From Paenibacillus sp. UNC451MF (lineage in GTDB: Bacteria; Bacillota; Bacilli; Paenibacillales; NBRC-103111), in NCBI RefSeq assembly GCF_000686845.1, contig NZ_JMLS01000012.1, positions 186,001-250,000 of the forward strand: 64,000 nucleotides of DNA, given 5' to 3'. The translations under genes were made by a program, and so were the position numbers. Positions 9,755 to 18,139 of this stretch are shown here, in pieces; the stretch's first letter is position 1, and every line of letters begins with the position of its first letter. The notes under the pieces are model-generated. The model saw only the letters and a program-made list of their open reading frames with translations, searched no databases and had not been told where the DNA came from.

Positions 9755-10276
9755 TTGAAAAGAGCGCGTGACGTGATCGGTTTACCGATATTTTGCGTAC
9801 AATCCGGTAAGCAGGTAGGTACAGCTAAGGACCTTTTGTTAGGCGACGCTTGGCAGGTCGAAGCCGTACTGCTGGAGACGAAACATTGGTTTGCCGCACC
9901 AAGCTGTATATTGTGGAAAGATGTTATCGCATTGGGCGAGGATGCCATTACGATTGAACATGAAGAAGTTATCGGACGCCTTGATGAAGAGAAAAACTAT
10001 ACCTCATTGGTTAACGGAGACAGGAAGCTGAAAGGCATGCCCGTCTTAACGATAAACGGTCAGCAATTAGGGATCGTTGACGACGTTTATTTGGATCAAA
10101 ATAGGGGTAAAAAGGTAATAGGATACGAATTAACAGAAGGTTTTATCTCCGACTTGAAGGAAGGGCGTAAATGGCTTCCTTTGCCTGATTCCGTAACTGT
10201 AGGTAAAGACGCGATTATCGTACCCGTTCACTGCAATGATACATTGGAGGAAAGTATAATACCAATTGAAGAATAG
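9755..10276 (+). CDS. Double PRC-barrel domain protein (YrrD-like)
   Basis: A 173-residue soluble protein starting at TTG 9755 behind the strong site AGGAGG. Two PRC-barrel domains can be seen: residues about 4-75 (KRARDVIGLPIFCVQSGKQVG, then KDLLLGD) and about 88-165 (LKGMPVLTINGQQLG, then VDDVYLDQ). PRC barrels occur in RimM and in photosynthetic and sporulation-linked proteins; the molecular role of this two-barrel type is not known. B. subtilis YrrD, in the same genomic block, is the likely counterpart. The stop lies ten bases before the next start. Confidence 0.8.
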   Translation: MKRARDVIGLPIFCVQSGKQVGTAKDLLLGDAWQVEAVLLETKHWFAAPSCILWKDVIALGEDAITIEHEEVIGRLDEEKNYTSLVNGDRKLKGMPVLTINGQQLGIVDDVYLDQNRGKKVIGYELTEGFISDLKEGRKWLPLPDSVTVGKDAIIVPVHCNDTLEESIIPIEE

Positions 10277-10286
10277 GGTGATTCAG

Positions 10287-10484
10287 ATGCTACGTTGTCC
10301 AAATTGCAATTCCAAAGATATCGGCAAAATTGGCTCGCACCAGTTTTATTGCTGGGGCTGCTTCATTGAGCTCACGGTGAACGGAGAAAAAATGTCCGTC
10401 TATCAAGTAGAAGAGGACGGAACGCTTAGTTCTCTCGATGATTTGTTTTTTGAAGAAGAAATGCCGCAAGTTCACGCCAACTGA
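10287..10484 (+). CDS. Small zinc-ribbon protein
   Basis: A 65-residue protein starting at ATG 10287, with AGGG eight bases before; an upstream in-frame TTG overlaps the previous gene and lacks a ribosome site. The first half has two pairs of cysteines, CPNC at residues 4-7 and CWGC at about 21-24, forming a zinc ribbon; the second half is acidic (SLDDLFFEEEMPQ). Function unknown. It is coupled closely to the PRC-barrel gene and followed by a strong terminator, so it closes that operon. Confidence 0.75.
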   Translation: MLRCPNCNSKDIGKIGSHQFYCWGCFIELTVNGEKMSVYQVEEDGTLSSLDDLFFEEEMPQVHAN

Positions 10485-10514
10485 TTTGTTGGCTTAATTA
10501 AAAGATAAAGTTAT

Positions 10515-10557
10515 TACCGGTCTCAGCGCTTTTTAAGCGAGGGGCCGGTATTTTTTT
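10515..10557 (+). terminator. Rho-independent terminator
   Basis: TACCGG 10515-10520 pairs with CCGGTA 10545-10550, an inner CGCTT/AAGCG pair closes the hairpin, and seven T follow. Confidence 0.85.
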
Positions 10558-10724
10558 GCTTATATATATCGAATCTTGGGCGGCAGTGCTATTAATCAGT
10601 GTATTCTAATTCGGTCAGGTTATGATCGTTGCGCAGCAATTCTCGGTTGTTCAGGATTAAGATACCAGGGTTGTACATATACTGTAAGAGTACGATAGAA
10701 CGTGCTCTGAGGTAGGTGATCCGA

Positions 10725-11795
10725 TTGGAACGATTTTATAAAAGTCATCTTTTTACGGTGCTTGTTTATATTTTATTGAGCCTGCTGATTTTGTTTTTCC
10801 TGCTGCAAATTCGGCCGATGATAGTGGCTATCTATAGTTTTCTTAAAGAAATATTGGCTCCTTTTATCATTGCCATGATTATTTCCTATGTACTGAATCC
10901 GGTAGTATCGTTGCTGAATGCTCGGAAAGTTCCGCGAACGGTAGCTGTATTGCTGATCTATGCTGTTTTCATATTGTCGACGACGGTCGTTCTCATGAAC
11001 GCCATTCCTATGTTTATGAGCCAGCTTGCCCAGCTAAACAACCATTTGCCGCAAATGGCCATGAAGGCACAAGGATTCGTAGACGGGATGAACAGCGTAC
11101 AATTTTTACCGGATAGCGTGCGTACAGGAATCAATCAATCGTTAGCTAAGCTGGAAAACGGTATTTCTTTGGCTATTTCGCAGTACATAGACGGTATTGG
11201 AAGCACGATCAACATGGTGTTTATTGCGTTTATTATCCCGTTTTTGGCGTTTTACATATTGAAAGATTTTCAGCTTATTGAAAAGACGGTTCTGGCCATT
11301 GTGCCAAAAGCGAAACGCAAGCAGGTCATTACGCTGCTGGTCGATATGGACACTGCGCTCGGTAACTATATCCGAGGTCAATTTCTTGTTTGTATGATTA
11401 TCGGGGTACTGGCTTATCTGGGTTATTGGATAATAGGAATGCCGTATGCATTATTATTGGCCTGCGGGGTTGCGATTTTTAATATCATCCCTTATCTGGG
11501 ACCATTTTTCGGGGCGGCTCCGGCGATTATTATGGCATCGACGATATCAATAAAAATGGTGCTTATGGTTGTTATCGTCAACACGATTTGTCAAATACTT
11601 GAAGGCAATATTATATCACCACAGGTGGTGGGGCGATCGTTAAAAATGCATCCCTTGGTGATCATATTCGCTTTGCTGGTTGGCGGCGAGCTGGCCGGTG
11701 TTGTCGGATTGATTTTGGCAGTACCGTTTTTTGCCGTCATGAAGGTCATCCTTCAGCATGTGTTGATGTACTACGTACACCGCAGAACGACATAA
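10725..11795 (+). CDS. AI-2E family transporter (UPF0118, YrrI-like)
   Basis: A polytopic membrane protein of about 356 residues with seven or eight membrane segments. TTG 10725 (MERFYKSHLF) fits the ribosome site GAGGTAGGTG; a GTG at 10716 would overlap that site. Family marks are the N-terminal pair of membrane helices ending IRPMI, APFIIAMIISYVLNPVV, and the C-terminal PYLGPFFGAAPAIIMA and EGNIISPQVVGRSLKMHPL. Members export small molecules; some are linked to AI-2, others to sodium/proton exchange. In B. subtilis yrrI lies upstream of alaS as here. The substrate is not known. Confidence 0.88.
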   Translation: MERFYKSHLFTVLVYILLSLLILFFLLQIRPMIVAIYSFLKEILAPFIIAMIISYVLNPVVSLLNARKVPRTVAVLLIYAVFILSTTVVLMNAIPMFMSQLAQLNNHLPQMAMKAQGFVDGMNSVQFLPDSVRTGINQSLAKLENGISLAISQYIDGIGSTINMVFIAFIIPFLAFYILKDFQLIEKTVLAIVPKAKRKQVITLLVDMDTALGNYIRGQFLVCMIIGVLAYLGYWIIGMPYALLLACGVAIFNIIPYLGPFFGAAPAIIMASTISIKMVLMVVIVNTICQILEGNIISPQVVGRSLKMHPLVIIFALLVGGELAGVVGLILAVPFFAVMKVILQHVLMYYVHRRTT

Positions 11796-11908
11796 TATTT
11801 TCACAAGCTGAAGCAGCCCAAATTTTTGAAACCAACTATGGTTGGACTGCGTATTACCTTAAGCGCTGAAAATTAGAGCGGTAAAAGTGCATATGCATAT
11901 GATTTTGG

Positions 11909-11937
11909 AGGAGCCTGTCACCAAGGGCTCCTTTTTG
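11909..11937 (+). terminator. Terminator between the AI-2E gene and the next leader
   Basis: AGGAGCC 11909-11915 pairs with GGCTCCT 11926-11932, followed by a T-run. It lies about 110 bases after the AI-2E stop; nothing else is seen in 11796-11908. Confidence 0.7.
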
Positions 11938-11947
11938 CCGTTTTTCC

Positions 11948-12065
11948 GGTGGGGTATCCCGTTCAGCCGCTGTTGTTATCGGAAAAGTATTAATCTAGTC
12001 GCTTTTAGCAGTGATTTTCCGATAACAAAGGCGGACGCTATCGCTTCTACACGGGACACCCCACC
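11948..12065 (+). repeat. Structured non-coding element, copy 1 (leader of the ArsB/NhaD-like gene)
   Basis: Outer stem: 11948-11962 (GGTGGGGTATCCCGT) with 12051-12065, 14 of 15 positions paired. Inner stem: TTGTTATCGGAAAA 11973-11986 with TTTTCCGATAACAA 12015-12028, perfect. Between the stems lie GCCGCTG on the left and AGGCGGACG on the right, which are shared with copy 2 at 41904-42026, while the outer and inner stem sequences differ completely but still pair. The element ends 35 bases before the ATG of the transporter gene and starts just after a terminator. It may be a cis-acting RNA or a small mobile repeat. Confidence 0.75.
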
Positions 12066-12099
12066 TCCAGCTATTATGCATCTTCTAAGGAGGGTCAAA

Positions 12100-13380
12100 A
12101 TGGATCAACAAGCTTGGATTGCCATCGGAATTTTTCTAGTTATTTACGCGTTAATTATTAGTGAAAAGATCCATCGAACTATCGTAGCCATGATCGGCGG
12201 GATACTGATGGTAGGGCTAGGAATTGTCAGCCAAGAAACCGCCATCCATCACATCGATTTTAATACGCTAGGTCTGCTGATTGGAATGATGATTATTGTG
12301 GGTATAACGGCGGATACGGGGTTATTCAAGTTTATAGCTGTCTGGTCCGCTAAAAAAGCAGGAGGGCATCCGGTCCGGATACTAGTTGTTCTATGCATAG
12401 TCACAGCCGTAGGCTCGGCTTTTCTGGATAACGTAACGACTGTCTTGCTGATGGTACCTGTTACGCTGAGTATTACCAGGAAGCTTCAGGTTACGCCGAT
12501 TCCTTTCTTCATATCGCAAATCATGGCCTCCAACATTGGCGGGACCGCTACATTAATTGGAGATCCTCCGAACATCATGATCGGAAGCGCCGTCAAAGAG
12601 TTGACGTTTATGGCATTTATTAACAACTTATCTCTGATATCGATAATCATTTTGATAGTGACACTGCCTTTTTTTGTTCTTATCTACCGTAAGAAGATAC
12701 AGACAACCGATGAGCTGCGCCAAGGCATTATGGATATGGACGAGAAGGCGGAAATTACCGATTCCCGATTGCTGCGAAAGTGTCTTACTGTTCTGGGACT
12801 CACTGTTTTCGGATTTTTCGTTCATCAAGTTATTCATCTGGAGTCTGCAACCGTTGCACTGGCGGGAGCGTTCCTGCTGTTATTGCTGACAGGCGAACAT
12901 GCATTGGAGCAAGCGTTCCAACGGGTGGAATGGACAACGATATTCTTTTTTGTCGGACTGTTTGTTCTGGTGTCCGCATTGGTTGAAACCGAGGTGATCG
13001 CAGCGCTGGCTGAATATGCAATAGGGATTACGGGAGGAGACGTGACAAAATCGGCCATTCTCATCTTGTGGCTCAGTGCCATCGCATCTGCTTTTCTCGA
13101 TAACATTCCTTTCGTCGCCACTATGATACCTTTAATTCAAGAAATGGGTACGATGGGGATCACAGATTTGGAGCCTTTATGGTGGAGTTTAGCATTGGGG
13201 GCCTGTTTGGGAGGAAACGGCTCACTTATCGGAGCAAGCGCCAACCTGATCGTTGCCGGAATATCGGGAAGAGAAGGGCATCCTATCTCATTTATGACCT
13301 TTTTCAAAGTGGCATTTCCTCTGATGCTGCTGTCGATTGTCATTGCTAATATCTATATTTATTTGCGTTATTTAATGTAA
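12100..13380 (+). CDS. ArsB/NhaD superfamily ion transporter
   Basis: A 426-residue membrane protein with about 11-12 hydrophobic segments. ATG 12100 is preceded by AAGGAGGG; the open frame extends upstream to 11887, but that stretch is the terminator and structured element, not protein. The two halves repeat one design: SAFLDNVTTVLLMVP plus SNIGGTATLIGDPPNIM in the first half and SAFLDNIPFVATMIP plus LGGNGSLIGASANLIVAG in the second, which is the hallmark of the IT superfamily (ArsB, NhaD, P protein, CitM). Substrate could be Na+/H+, arsenite or an organic anion; sequence alone does not decide. No ars gene is nearby. Confidence 0.85.
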   Translation: MDQQAWIAIGIFLVIYALIISEKIHRTIVAMIGGILMVGLGIVSQETAIHHIDFNTLGLLIGMMIIVGITADTGLFKFIAVWSAKKAGGHPVRILVVLCIVTAVGSAFLDNVTTVLLMVPVTLSITRKLQVTPIPFFISQIMASNIGGTATLIGDPPNIMIGSAVKELTFMAFINNLSLISIIILIVTLPFFVLIYRKKIQTTDELRQGIMDMDEKAEITDSRLLRKCLTVLGLTVFGFFVHQVIHLESATVALAGAFLLLLLTGEHALEQAFQRVEWTTIFFFVGLFVLVSALVETEVIAALAEYAIGITGGDVTKSAILILWLSAIASAFLDNIPFVATMIPLIQEMGTMGITDLEPLWWSLALGACLGGNGSLIGASANLIVAGISGREGHPISFMTFFKVAFPLMLLSIVIANIYIYLRYLM

Positions 13381-13424
13381 CAAAATAAATATAAAAGGAG
13401 GGAGTAAAGCAAAAAGGTGACGAG

Positions 13425-13454
13425 TTGACATGGATATCGTGAAACGTATATAAT
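13425..13454 (+). promoter_or_regulatory. Sigma-A promoter of the alaS T-box transcript
   Basis: TTGACA 13425-13430 and TATAAT 13449-13454, spacer 18 bases. Placed directly before the T-box leader and 45 bases after the preceding gene's stop. Confidence 0.85.
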
Positions 13455-13459
13455 TTCTT

Positions 13460-13758
13460 TAATTACTGCAAAAAATGGATAATTGAAAGCGTTGATGAAA
13501 TCAAGTAAGTCATAGCCCATGATCCAGAGAAAAGGTTCTAGTCTTCATTGCATGAAGGCTAGCTGAGAGAACCTTTGCATGAAGGATGGCTGAAAGCTCA
13601 TTTCGGAGTGCGGAACAAATCCGCCGGATGGACTCGTTATTCGTCTACTAAGGAGATTGTACAGTCGGCAAGATGCCATTAATGGCTTGCTTGAGCTGCT
13701 GTACAGTAACCAGGGTGGTACCGCGATCGATTCGTCCCTGTTAGCAGGGGCGATTTTT
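13460..13758 (+). promoter_or_regulatory. T-box riboswitch controlling alaS
   Basis: The leader holds the T-box core AGGGTGGTACCGCG at 13712-13725, which pairs with the uncharged tRNA acceptor end to form the antiterminator, followed by a terminator hairpin CGTCCCTG/CAGGGGCG (13733-13752) and a T-run. Upstream is a long Stem I region with the hairpin arms AAAGGTTCT and AGAGAACCTTT; the GCT triplet at 13589-13591, followed by GAA, is a candidate alanine specifier. The downstream gene alaS agrees with an alanine T-box. The region 13759-13907 after the terminator is a plain leader with a ribosome site AGGAGG just before alaS. Confidence 0.95.
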
Positions 13759-13907
13759 TGTTGTTAAAACAGTTTTTGTGGCTCAGCTGGCGGCTTATCG
13801 GGGTAAGTATTTGTTATGAGGCGGGTCCTTGGAGCAAGTGTTGCAACCGTCTGCTGACGGAACCGGAGCTAACACAAAAACAGATTATATAGTAGGAGGA
13901 TATAAAT

Positions 13908-16535
13908 ATGAAAGCCAGTGAAATCCGTTCCAAGTGGTTAGCATTTTTCGAAAGCAAGGGACACAAGATTGAGCCGAGTGCTCCACTTGTTCCTCATAAT
14001 GACCCGTCACTTTTGTGGATTAATGCAGGGATGGCGCCGTTGAAGCCATATTTTGACGGACGAGTCGTGCCTGACAATCCGCGTATTGCCAACTCTCAGA
14101 AATGCATCCGTACTAACGATATTGAGAATGTAGGCAAAACACGCCGTCACCATACGTTTTTTGAAATGCTCGGCAATTTCTCCATCGGCGATTATTTCAA
14201 AGAAGAAGTGATAACCTGGGCATGGGAGTTTTTGACTGGGAAAGAGTGGCTTGGTCTTGATCCTAACCTTCTTTCAGTTACGGTTTATCCTGAGGATACC
14301 GAGGCGTACGAGTTTTGGAATAAAAAAATCGGTCTTCCTGAAGAACGTATTTACAAGCTGCAAGATAACTTCTGGGATATTGGCGAAGGCCCATGCGGAC
14401 CTTGTACGGAAATTTTCTATGACCGCGGCGATGCTTATGGTGATTTGGACGATCCGGAGTGCTGGCCTGGGGGCGAGAATGAACGCTTCCTCGAAGTCTG
14501 GAACTTGGTGTTCTCCCAATTCAATCATAACAAGGATGGCAGCTATACGCCGCTTCCTAACAAGAACATTGATACGGGCGCAGGCTTGGAGCGTTTTGCG
14601 AGCGTGCTGCAGAACGTGGATTCCAACTTCGATACCGATTTGTTCCAGCCGATTATTCAACAAACCTGCAAGCTGGCTGGCGTAAAATATAACGACAATG
14701 AAGAGTTTGACGTCGCTTTGAAGGTTATTGCTGACCATATCCGTACGGTAGTATTCTCTGTGGGTGATGGAGTACTTCCATCCAATGAAGGCCGTGGCTA
14801 CATTATTCGCCGTTTGTTGCGCCGTGCAGTCCGTTACGGTAAAGTACTCGGTATGGATAAGCCGTTCCTCTACACTTTGACACCTATCGTAGGTGAAGTG
14901 ATGGGAGTCTACTATCCGGAAGTAGTGGAAAAACACGAGTTCATCGAGAAGGTTATCCGCACCGAAGAAGAACGTTTCCACGAAACGTTGTCCGACGGCT
15001 TGGTTATTTTGGCAGAAATGACGGAGAAAGCCCGCAAAGAGGGCAGCACGCAAATTAGCGGTCCCGACGCTTTCAAGCTGTACGATACTTATGGGTTCCC
15101 GTTCGACTTGACCGAGGACTTTGCCGCTGAAAAAGGAATGACTGTCGACAGAGAAGGCTTCGACCGTGCTATGCAGGAGCAGCGTGACCGTGCGAGAGAA
15201 GCACGTAAAGATGCCGACAGCATGAAGGTTCAAGGAGGACCTCTATCCGATTTTACGGTTAAAAGCGAGTTTGTTGGGTATAATGAATTGGTAACAACTG
15301 CTAAAGTCATTGCAATTGTGCATGAGAACCAATTTGTTGATTTGGTTGGCGTAGGTGAGACTTGCCAGGTTATCTTGGATAAGACGCCTTTCTATGCAGA
15401 AAGCGGAGGTCAAGTAAGTGACCATGGCTTAATGACCGCAGGAGATCTTCAACTGCGAGTTGATGATGTCGGCAAAGCTCCACATGGTCAGCATGTTCAT
15501 ACTGTAACTGTCGTATCCGGCGTGCTTCGCAAAGGGGATAGTGTGCAGGCGGCAGTTAATGACGAGCTTCGTGATGACATTATTAAGAATCACACGGCCA
15601 CTCATTTGCTTCACAAAGCATTGAAAGAAGTGCTAGGTGACCATGTTAACCAAGCGGGCTCCATGGTAGCGCCTGAGCGTCTTCGCTTTGACTTTTCCCA
15701 TTTCGGAAGCATTAGTGCAGAAGAGCTTCAGGATATCGAGCAGCGCGTCAACCGCCAAATTTGGAAGAGCACACCGCTTACTATTTCGCTTAAACCCATT
15801 GCTGAAGCCAAAGCAATGGGCGCTATGGCTCTTTTCGGTGAGAAATACGGCGATATCGTTCGCGTCGTTCAAGTAGGGGATTACAGCCTAGAACTGTGCG
15901 GTGGCTGCCACGTGGCCAACACAAGCCAAATCGGTTTGTTCAAAATCGTGAGCGAATCGGGAATTGGTTCCGGAGTTCGCCGTATTGAGGCAGTTACTGG
16001 ACGCAACGCATACGAATATTTGGATCAACAGCTTCAATTGCTGCGTGACTCCTCGGTTCTGCTGAAAGCAAACATTCAAGATGTGCCTAAACGAATCGAC
16101 GGCTTGTTTGCACAATTGAAGGAGCTTTCCCGCGAGAACGAGTCGCTGAAAGCGAAGCTAGGCAAGATTGAAGCCGGGTCCTTAACGGATCAAGTGAAGC
16201 AAGTTCAAGGAGTACCTGTATTGGCTGCACAAGTAAGTGCCGGCGATATGGAATCACTCCGCGGTATCGTGGATCAAATGAAGGCCAAACTAAGCTCGGC
16301 GATCATCGTACTGGGCGCAGCTTCCGAGGATAAAGTAAACCTGGTAGCGGCTGTAACACCGGACCTGATCTCCAAAGGGTTCCACGCTGGCAAACTGATC
16401 AAGGAAACAGCAGCTATCGTTGGCGGCAGCGGCGGCGGACGTCCGGATATGGCACAAGCAGGCGGTAAAGACGCTTCCAAGCTTCAGGAAGCACTGCAGC
16501 ACGTTGAACAGCTTGTAGCTCAAGTGACTGCTTAA
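13908..16535 (+). CDS. alaS: Alanyl-tRNA synthetase
   Basis: An 875-residue class II synthetase, normal family length. The start [19 protein letters not shown], the catalytic-domain phrases [13 protein letters not shown] and [13 protein letters not shown], the editing-domain metal site HTATHLLH, the CGGCHV zinc motif, and the C-terminal C-Ala region with [17 protein letters not shown] are all present. It is controlled by the upstream T-box, so expression rises when tRNA-Ala is uncharged. The order alaS-ireB-ruvX follows the Bacillus pattern. Confidence 0.98.
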   Translation: MKASEIRSKWLAFFESKGHKIEPSAPLVPHNDPSLLWINAGMAPLKPYFDGRVVPDNPRIANSQKCIRTNDIENVGKTRRHHTFFEMLGNFSIGDYFKEEVITWAWEFLTGKEWLGLDPNLLSVTVYPEDTEAYEFWNKKIGLPEERIYKLQDNFWDIGEGPCGPCTEIFYDRGDAYGDLDDPECWPGGENERFLEVWNLVFSQFNHNKDGSYTPLPNKNIDTGAGLERFASVLQNVDSNFDTDLFQPIIQQTCKLAGVKYNDNEEFDVALKVIADHIRTVVFSVGDGVLPSNEGRGYIIRRLLRRAVRYGKVLGMDKPFLYTLTPIVGEVMGVYYPEVVEKHEFIEKVIRTEEERFHETLSDGLVILAEMTEKARKEGSTQISGPDAFKLYDTYGFPFDLTEDFAAEKGMTVDREGFDRAMQEQRDRAREARKDADSMKVQGGPLSDFTVKSEFVGYNELVTTAKVIAIVHENQFVDLVGVGETCQVILDKTPFYAESGGQVSDHGLMTAGDLQLRVDDVGKAPHGQHVHTVTVVSGVLRKGDSVQAAVNDELRDDIIKNHTATHLLHKALKEVLGDHVNQAGSMVAPERLRFDFSHFGSISAEELQDIEQRVNRQIWKSTPLTISLKPIAEAKAMGAMALFGEKYGDIVRVVQVGDYSLELCGGCHVANTSQIGLFKIVSESGIGSGVRRIEAVTGRNAYEYLDQQLQLLRDSSVLLKANIQDVPKRIDGLFAQLKELSRENESLKAKLGKIEAGSLTDQVKQVQGVPVLAAQVSAGDMESLRGIVDQMKAKLSSAIIVLGAASEDKVNLVAAVTPDLISKGFHAGKLIKETAAIVGGSGGGRPDMAQAGGKDASKLQEALQHVEQLVAQVTA

Positions 16536-16662
16536 CAAAATCGAGCAGGCCTTAAAATAAATTTGCATTGTCAACAGGAATTATTCGACAAACAGCGAAT
16601 ATAAGATGATATCAGCTGTTGTCAGCTATGCATTACATTTATGTTTCTAAGGGGGTGTTGGG

Positions 16663-16926
16663 ATGAGTTCGATGGATAAAACGATGAAATTTAACGTAAA
16701 AGCGGAAGAAATCGAAACATCGCCCAAGGAAGTCATGTTGGCGGTATATGACGCGTTACAGGAAAAGGGCTATAATCCGATCAATCAAATTGTGGGGTAC
16801 CTTTTATCCGGCGACCCGGCTTATATTCCCCGTCATAACAATGCAAGAAGCATAATTCGCAAACGGGAACGCGATGAGCTGATCGAAGAATTGGTTCGTT
16901 CCTACTTGCAGCAGCATAAATCGTAA
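16663..16926 (+). CDS. IreB family regulatory phosphoprotein (YrzL)
   Basis: An 87-residue protein of the IreB/UPF0297 family. Family signs are TMKFN, the central [22 protein letters not shown] and [19 protein letters not shown]. In Enterococcus IreB is a substrate of the Ser/Thr kinase IreK and affects cephalosporin resistance; its role in this group is less clear. It sits between alaS and ruvX as in most Firmicutes. Start ATG 16663 follows GGGGGTGTTGGG. Confidence 0.93.
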   Translation: MSSMDKTMKFNVKAEEIETSPKEVMLAVYDALQEKGYNPINQIVGYLLSGDPAYIPRHNNARSIIRKRERDELIEELVRSYLQQHKS

Positions 16927-16936
16927 CAGAATGTCG

Positions 16937-16970
16937 GATCCGGACATTCTCTCATGTCCGGATCTCCTTT
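16937..16970 (+). terminator. Hairpin between ireB and ruvX, possible attenuator
   Basis: GATCCGGACAT 16937-16947 pairs perfectly with ATGTCCGGATC 16954-16964, six-base loop, then TCCTTTT. An alternative fold uses AATGTC just upstream with GGACATT, competing with the first stem. The T-run is weak, so partial termination is more likely than a full stop. Confidence 0.5.
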
Positions 16971-16984
16971 TGGGAGTATAACAA

Positions 16985-17404
16985 ATGGAACGTTTAATGG
17001 GATTGGATTATGGGGATAAAACCATTGGTATCGCTCTAAGTGACGAATTGGGCTGGACCGCACAAGGTTTGGAAGTCATTCGTCGCACGACCGTGGAGAA
17101 GGATTATGCCAGAATCCGTGAAATTATTGAGCAATACGACGTCAAAGAGCTGGTTGTCGGATTGCCGAAGAACATGAACAACACGATTGGGCCTCGCGGA
17201 GAAATATGTATCGCTTTCGCCCAGTCCTTGCAAGAAACGCTGCAATTACCCGTTCATTTATGGGATGAGCGGCTGACTACCGCATCCGCGCAGCGAACGC
17301 TGCTCGAAGCCGATGTAAGTCGTAAGAAACGGAAGCAGGTCATTGATAAAATGGCAGCTGCACTTATTTTGCAAGGATATATGGATTCCAATTCGAAGAG
17401 GTGA
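16985..17404 (+). CDS. ruvX: RuvX/YqgF family putative pre-16S rRNA nuclease
   Basis: A 139-residue RNase H-fold protein. The start RLMGLDYGDKTIGIALSD holds the first acidic residue, followed by ELVVGLPKNMN and the late LWDERLTTASA and DKMAAALILQGYM segments, all family-specific. YqgF matures the 5' end of 16S rRNA in E. coli; the Bacillus YrrK counterpart lies in the same order. The stop overlaps the ribosome site of the next gene. Confidence 0.95.
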   Translation: MERLMGLDYGDKTIGIALSDELGWTAQGLEVIRRTTVEKDYARIREIIEQYDVKELVVGLPKNMNNTIGPRGEICIAFAQSLQETLQLPVHLWDERLTTASAQRTLLEADVSRKKRKQVIDKMAAALILQGYMDSNSKR

Positions 17405-17409
17405 ATGAT

Positions 17410-17718
17410 ATGTCTAAAGAGGAACAACTACAGGAAGAAGAACTGGATATCATTGTGATTCCGGATGATGACGGCAATGAAGAGGAATTTGAAGTGGTTG
17501 CAAGGTTTGAAGTGGACGGATCGGACAAAAAGTATTTGATGGTTGTTCCGATGGACGCCGATGAGGAGTCGGAAGAAGTGTATGCTTTCCGTTACGAAGA
17601 GGATGGGGACGACTTGCAGTTGTATACCATCGAAGATGAAGAAGAGTGGAACATTGTGGAAGAAACCTTCAATACTCTGATGGATGAAGCGGCTGAGGAC
17701 GAGGAAGAATCCCGATAA
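17410..17718 (+). CDS. DUF1292 protein, first of a tandem pair (YrzB-like)
   Basis: A 102-residue very acidic protein. ATG 17410 is chosen because AAGAGGTG ends six bases before it; a GTG at 17401 overlaps that site. The core I-V-IPDDDGNEEEFEVVARFEVDGSDKKYLMVVP, then EEVYAFRYEEDGDDLQLYTIEDEEEW, is DUF1292. Function unknown, though the family is conserved beside ruvX and mltG in Firmicutes. (Motif quoted in pieces: IPDDDGNEEEF, KKYLMVVP, YAFRYEEDG.). Confidence 0.85.
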   Translation: MSKEEQLQEEELDIIVIPDDDGNEEEFEVVARFEVDGSDKKYLMVVPMDADEESEEVYAFRYEEDGDDLQLYTIEDEEEWNIVEETFNTLMDEAAEDEEESR

Positions 17719-17740
17719 GGGCATTACAGGAGGCAGTTCT

Positions 17741-18040
17741 TTGTACGAATTGAAAGATATGAAACCAACGAATCAGTTGCGCAGCGCATACGGAGATGAT
17801 ATTATTTTGTATGACGACCGCGAACAATCCGTTGCATACAAGCTTCTGGCCGAATTTCAGCTGGGTGACCAAAGCTATGCTGTGCTCCAGCCTGAGAAAG
17901 GCAAGAATGAAGAGCCAGAAATTTTTAAGGTGACTTCATATGACGGGGAGCTTGAACTCGAAACTATAGATGATGATGACGAGTGGGAAACCGTTTCTGA
18001 GCTTTATGATGAGATGACGTTCCCGCAAGACGATATGTAG
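17741..18040 (+). CDS. DUF1292 protein, second of a tandem pair
   Basis: A 99-residue acidic protein starting at TTG 17741, seven bases after a perfect AGGAGG (17728-17733). It aligns in layout with the preceding protein: YGDDIILYDD, then KLLAEFQLGDQSYAVLQP, then PEIFKVTSYDGELELETI and DDDEWETV. The copies are strongly diverged, so this is an old duplication. B. subtilis has one yrzB at this place. Function unknown; a possible role in ribosome maturation or cell-wall growth is suggested only by its neighbours. Confidence 0.8.
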   Translation: MYELKDMKPTNQLRSAYGDDIILYDDREQSVAYKLLAEFQLGDQSYAVLQPEKGKNEEPEIFKVTSYDGELELETIDDDDEWETVSELYDEMTFPQDDM

Positions 18041-18070
18041 CAAACTACAATTTGCTTTCAAAACGGAGGC

Positions 18071-18094
18071 GAGCGGAGACAATCCGCTCTTTTT
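18071..18094 (+). terminator. Short terminator before mltG
   Basis: GAGCGGA 18071-18077 pairs with TCCGCTC 18083-18089, loop GACAA, then five T. It would separate the DUF1292 genes from mltG at least partly. Confidence 0.65.
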
Positions 18095-18139
18095 CGTTGT
18101 TAAATAGCAATTCATGGAGTGGAAGGAGTACAAGAAAGC

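Noticed and set aside
11887-12099. N-terminal extension of the ArsB/NhaD-like transporter by 71 residues
   Set aside because: This stretch is a terminator followed by the structured repeat; the ATG at 12100 has an ideal ribosome site and gives the family's usual start.
14274-15233. Minus-strand frame opposite alaS (319 codons)
   Set aside because: Antisense shadow of the catalytic domain of alaS.
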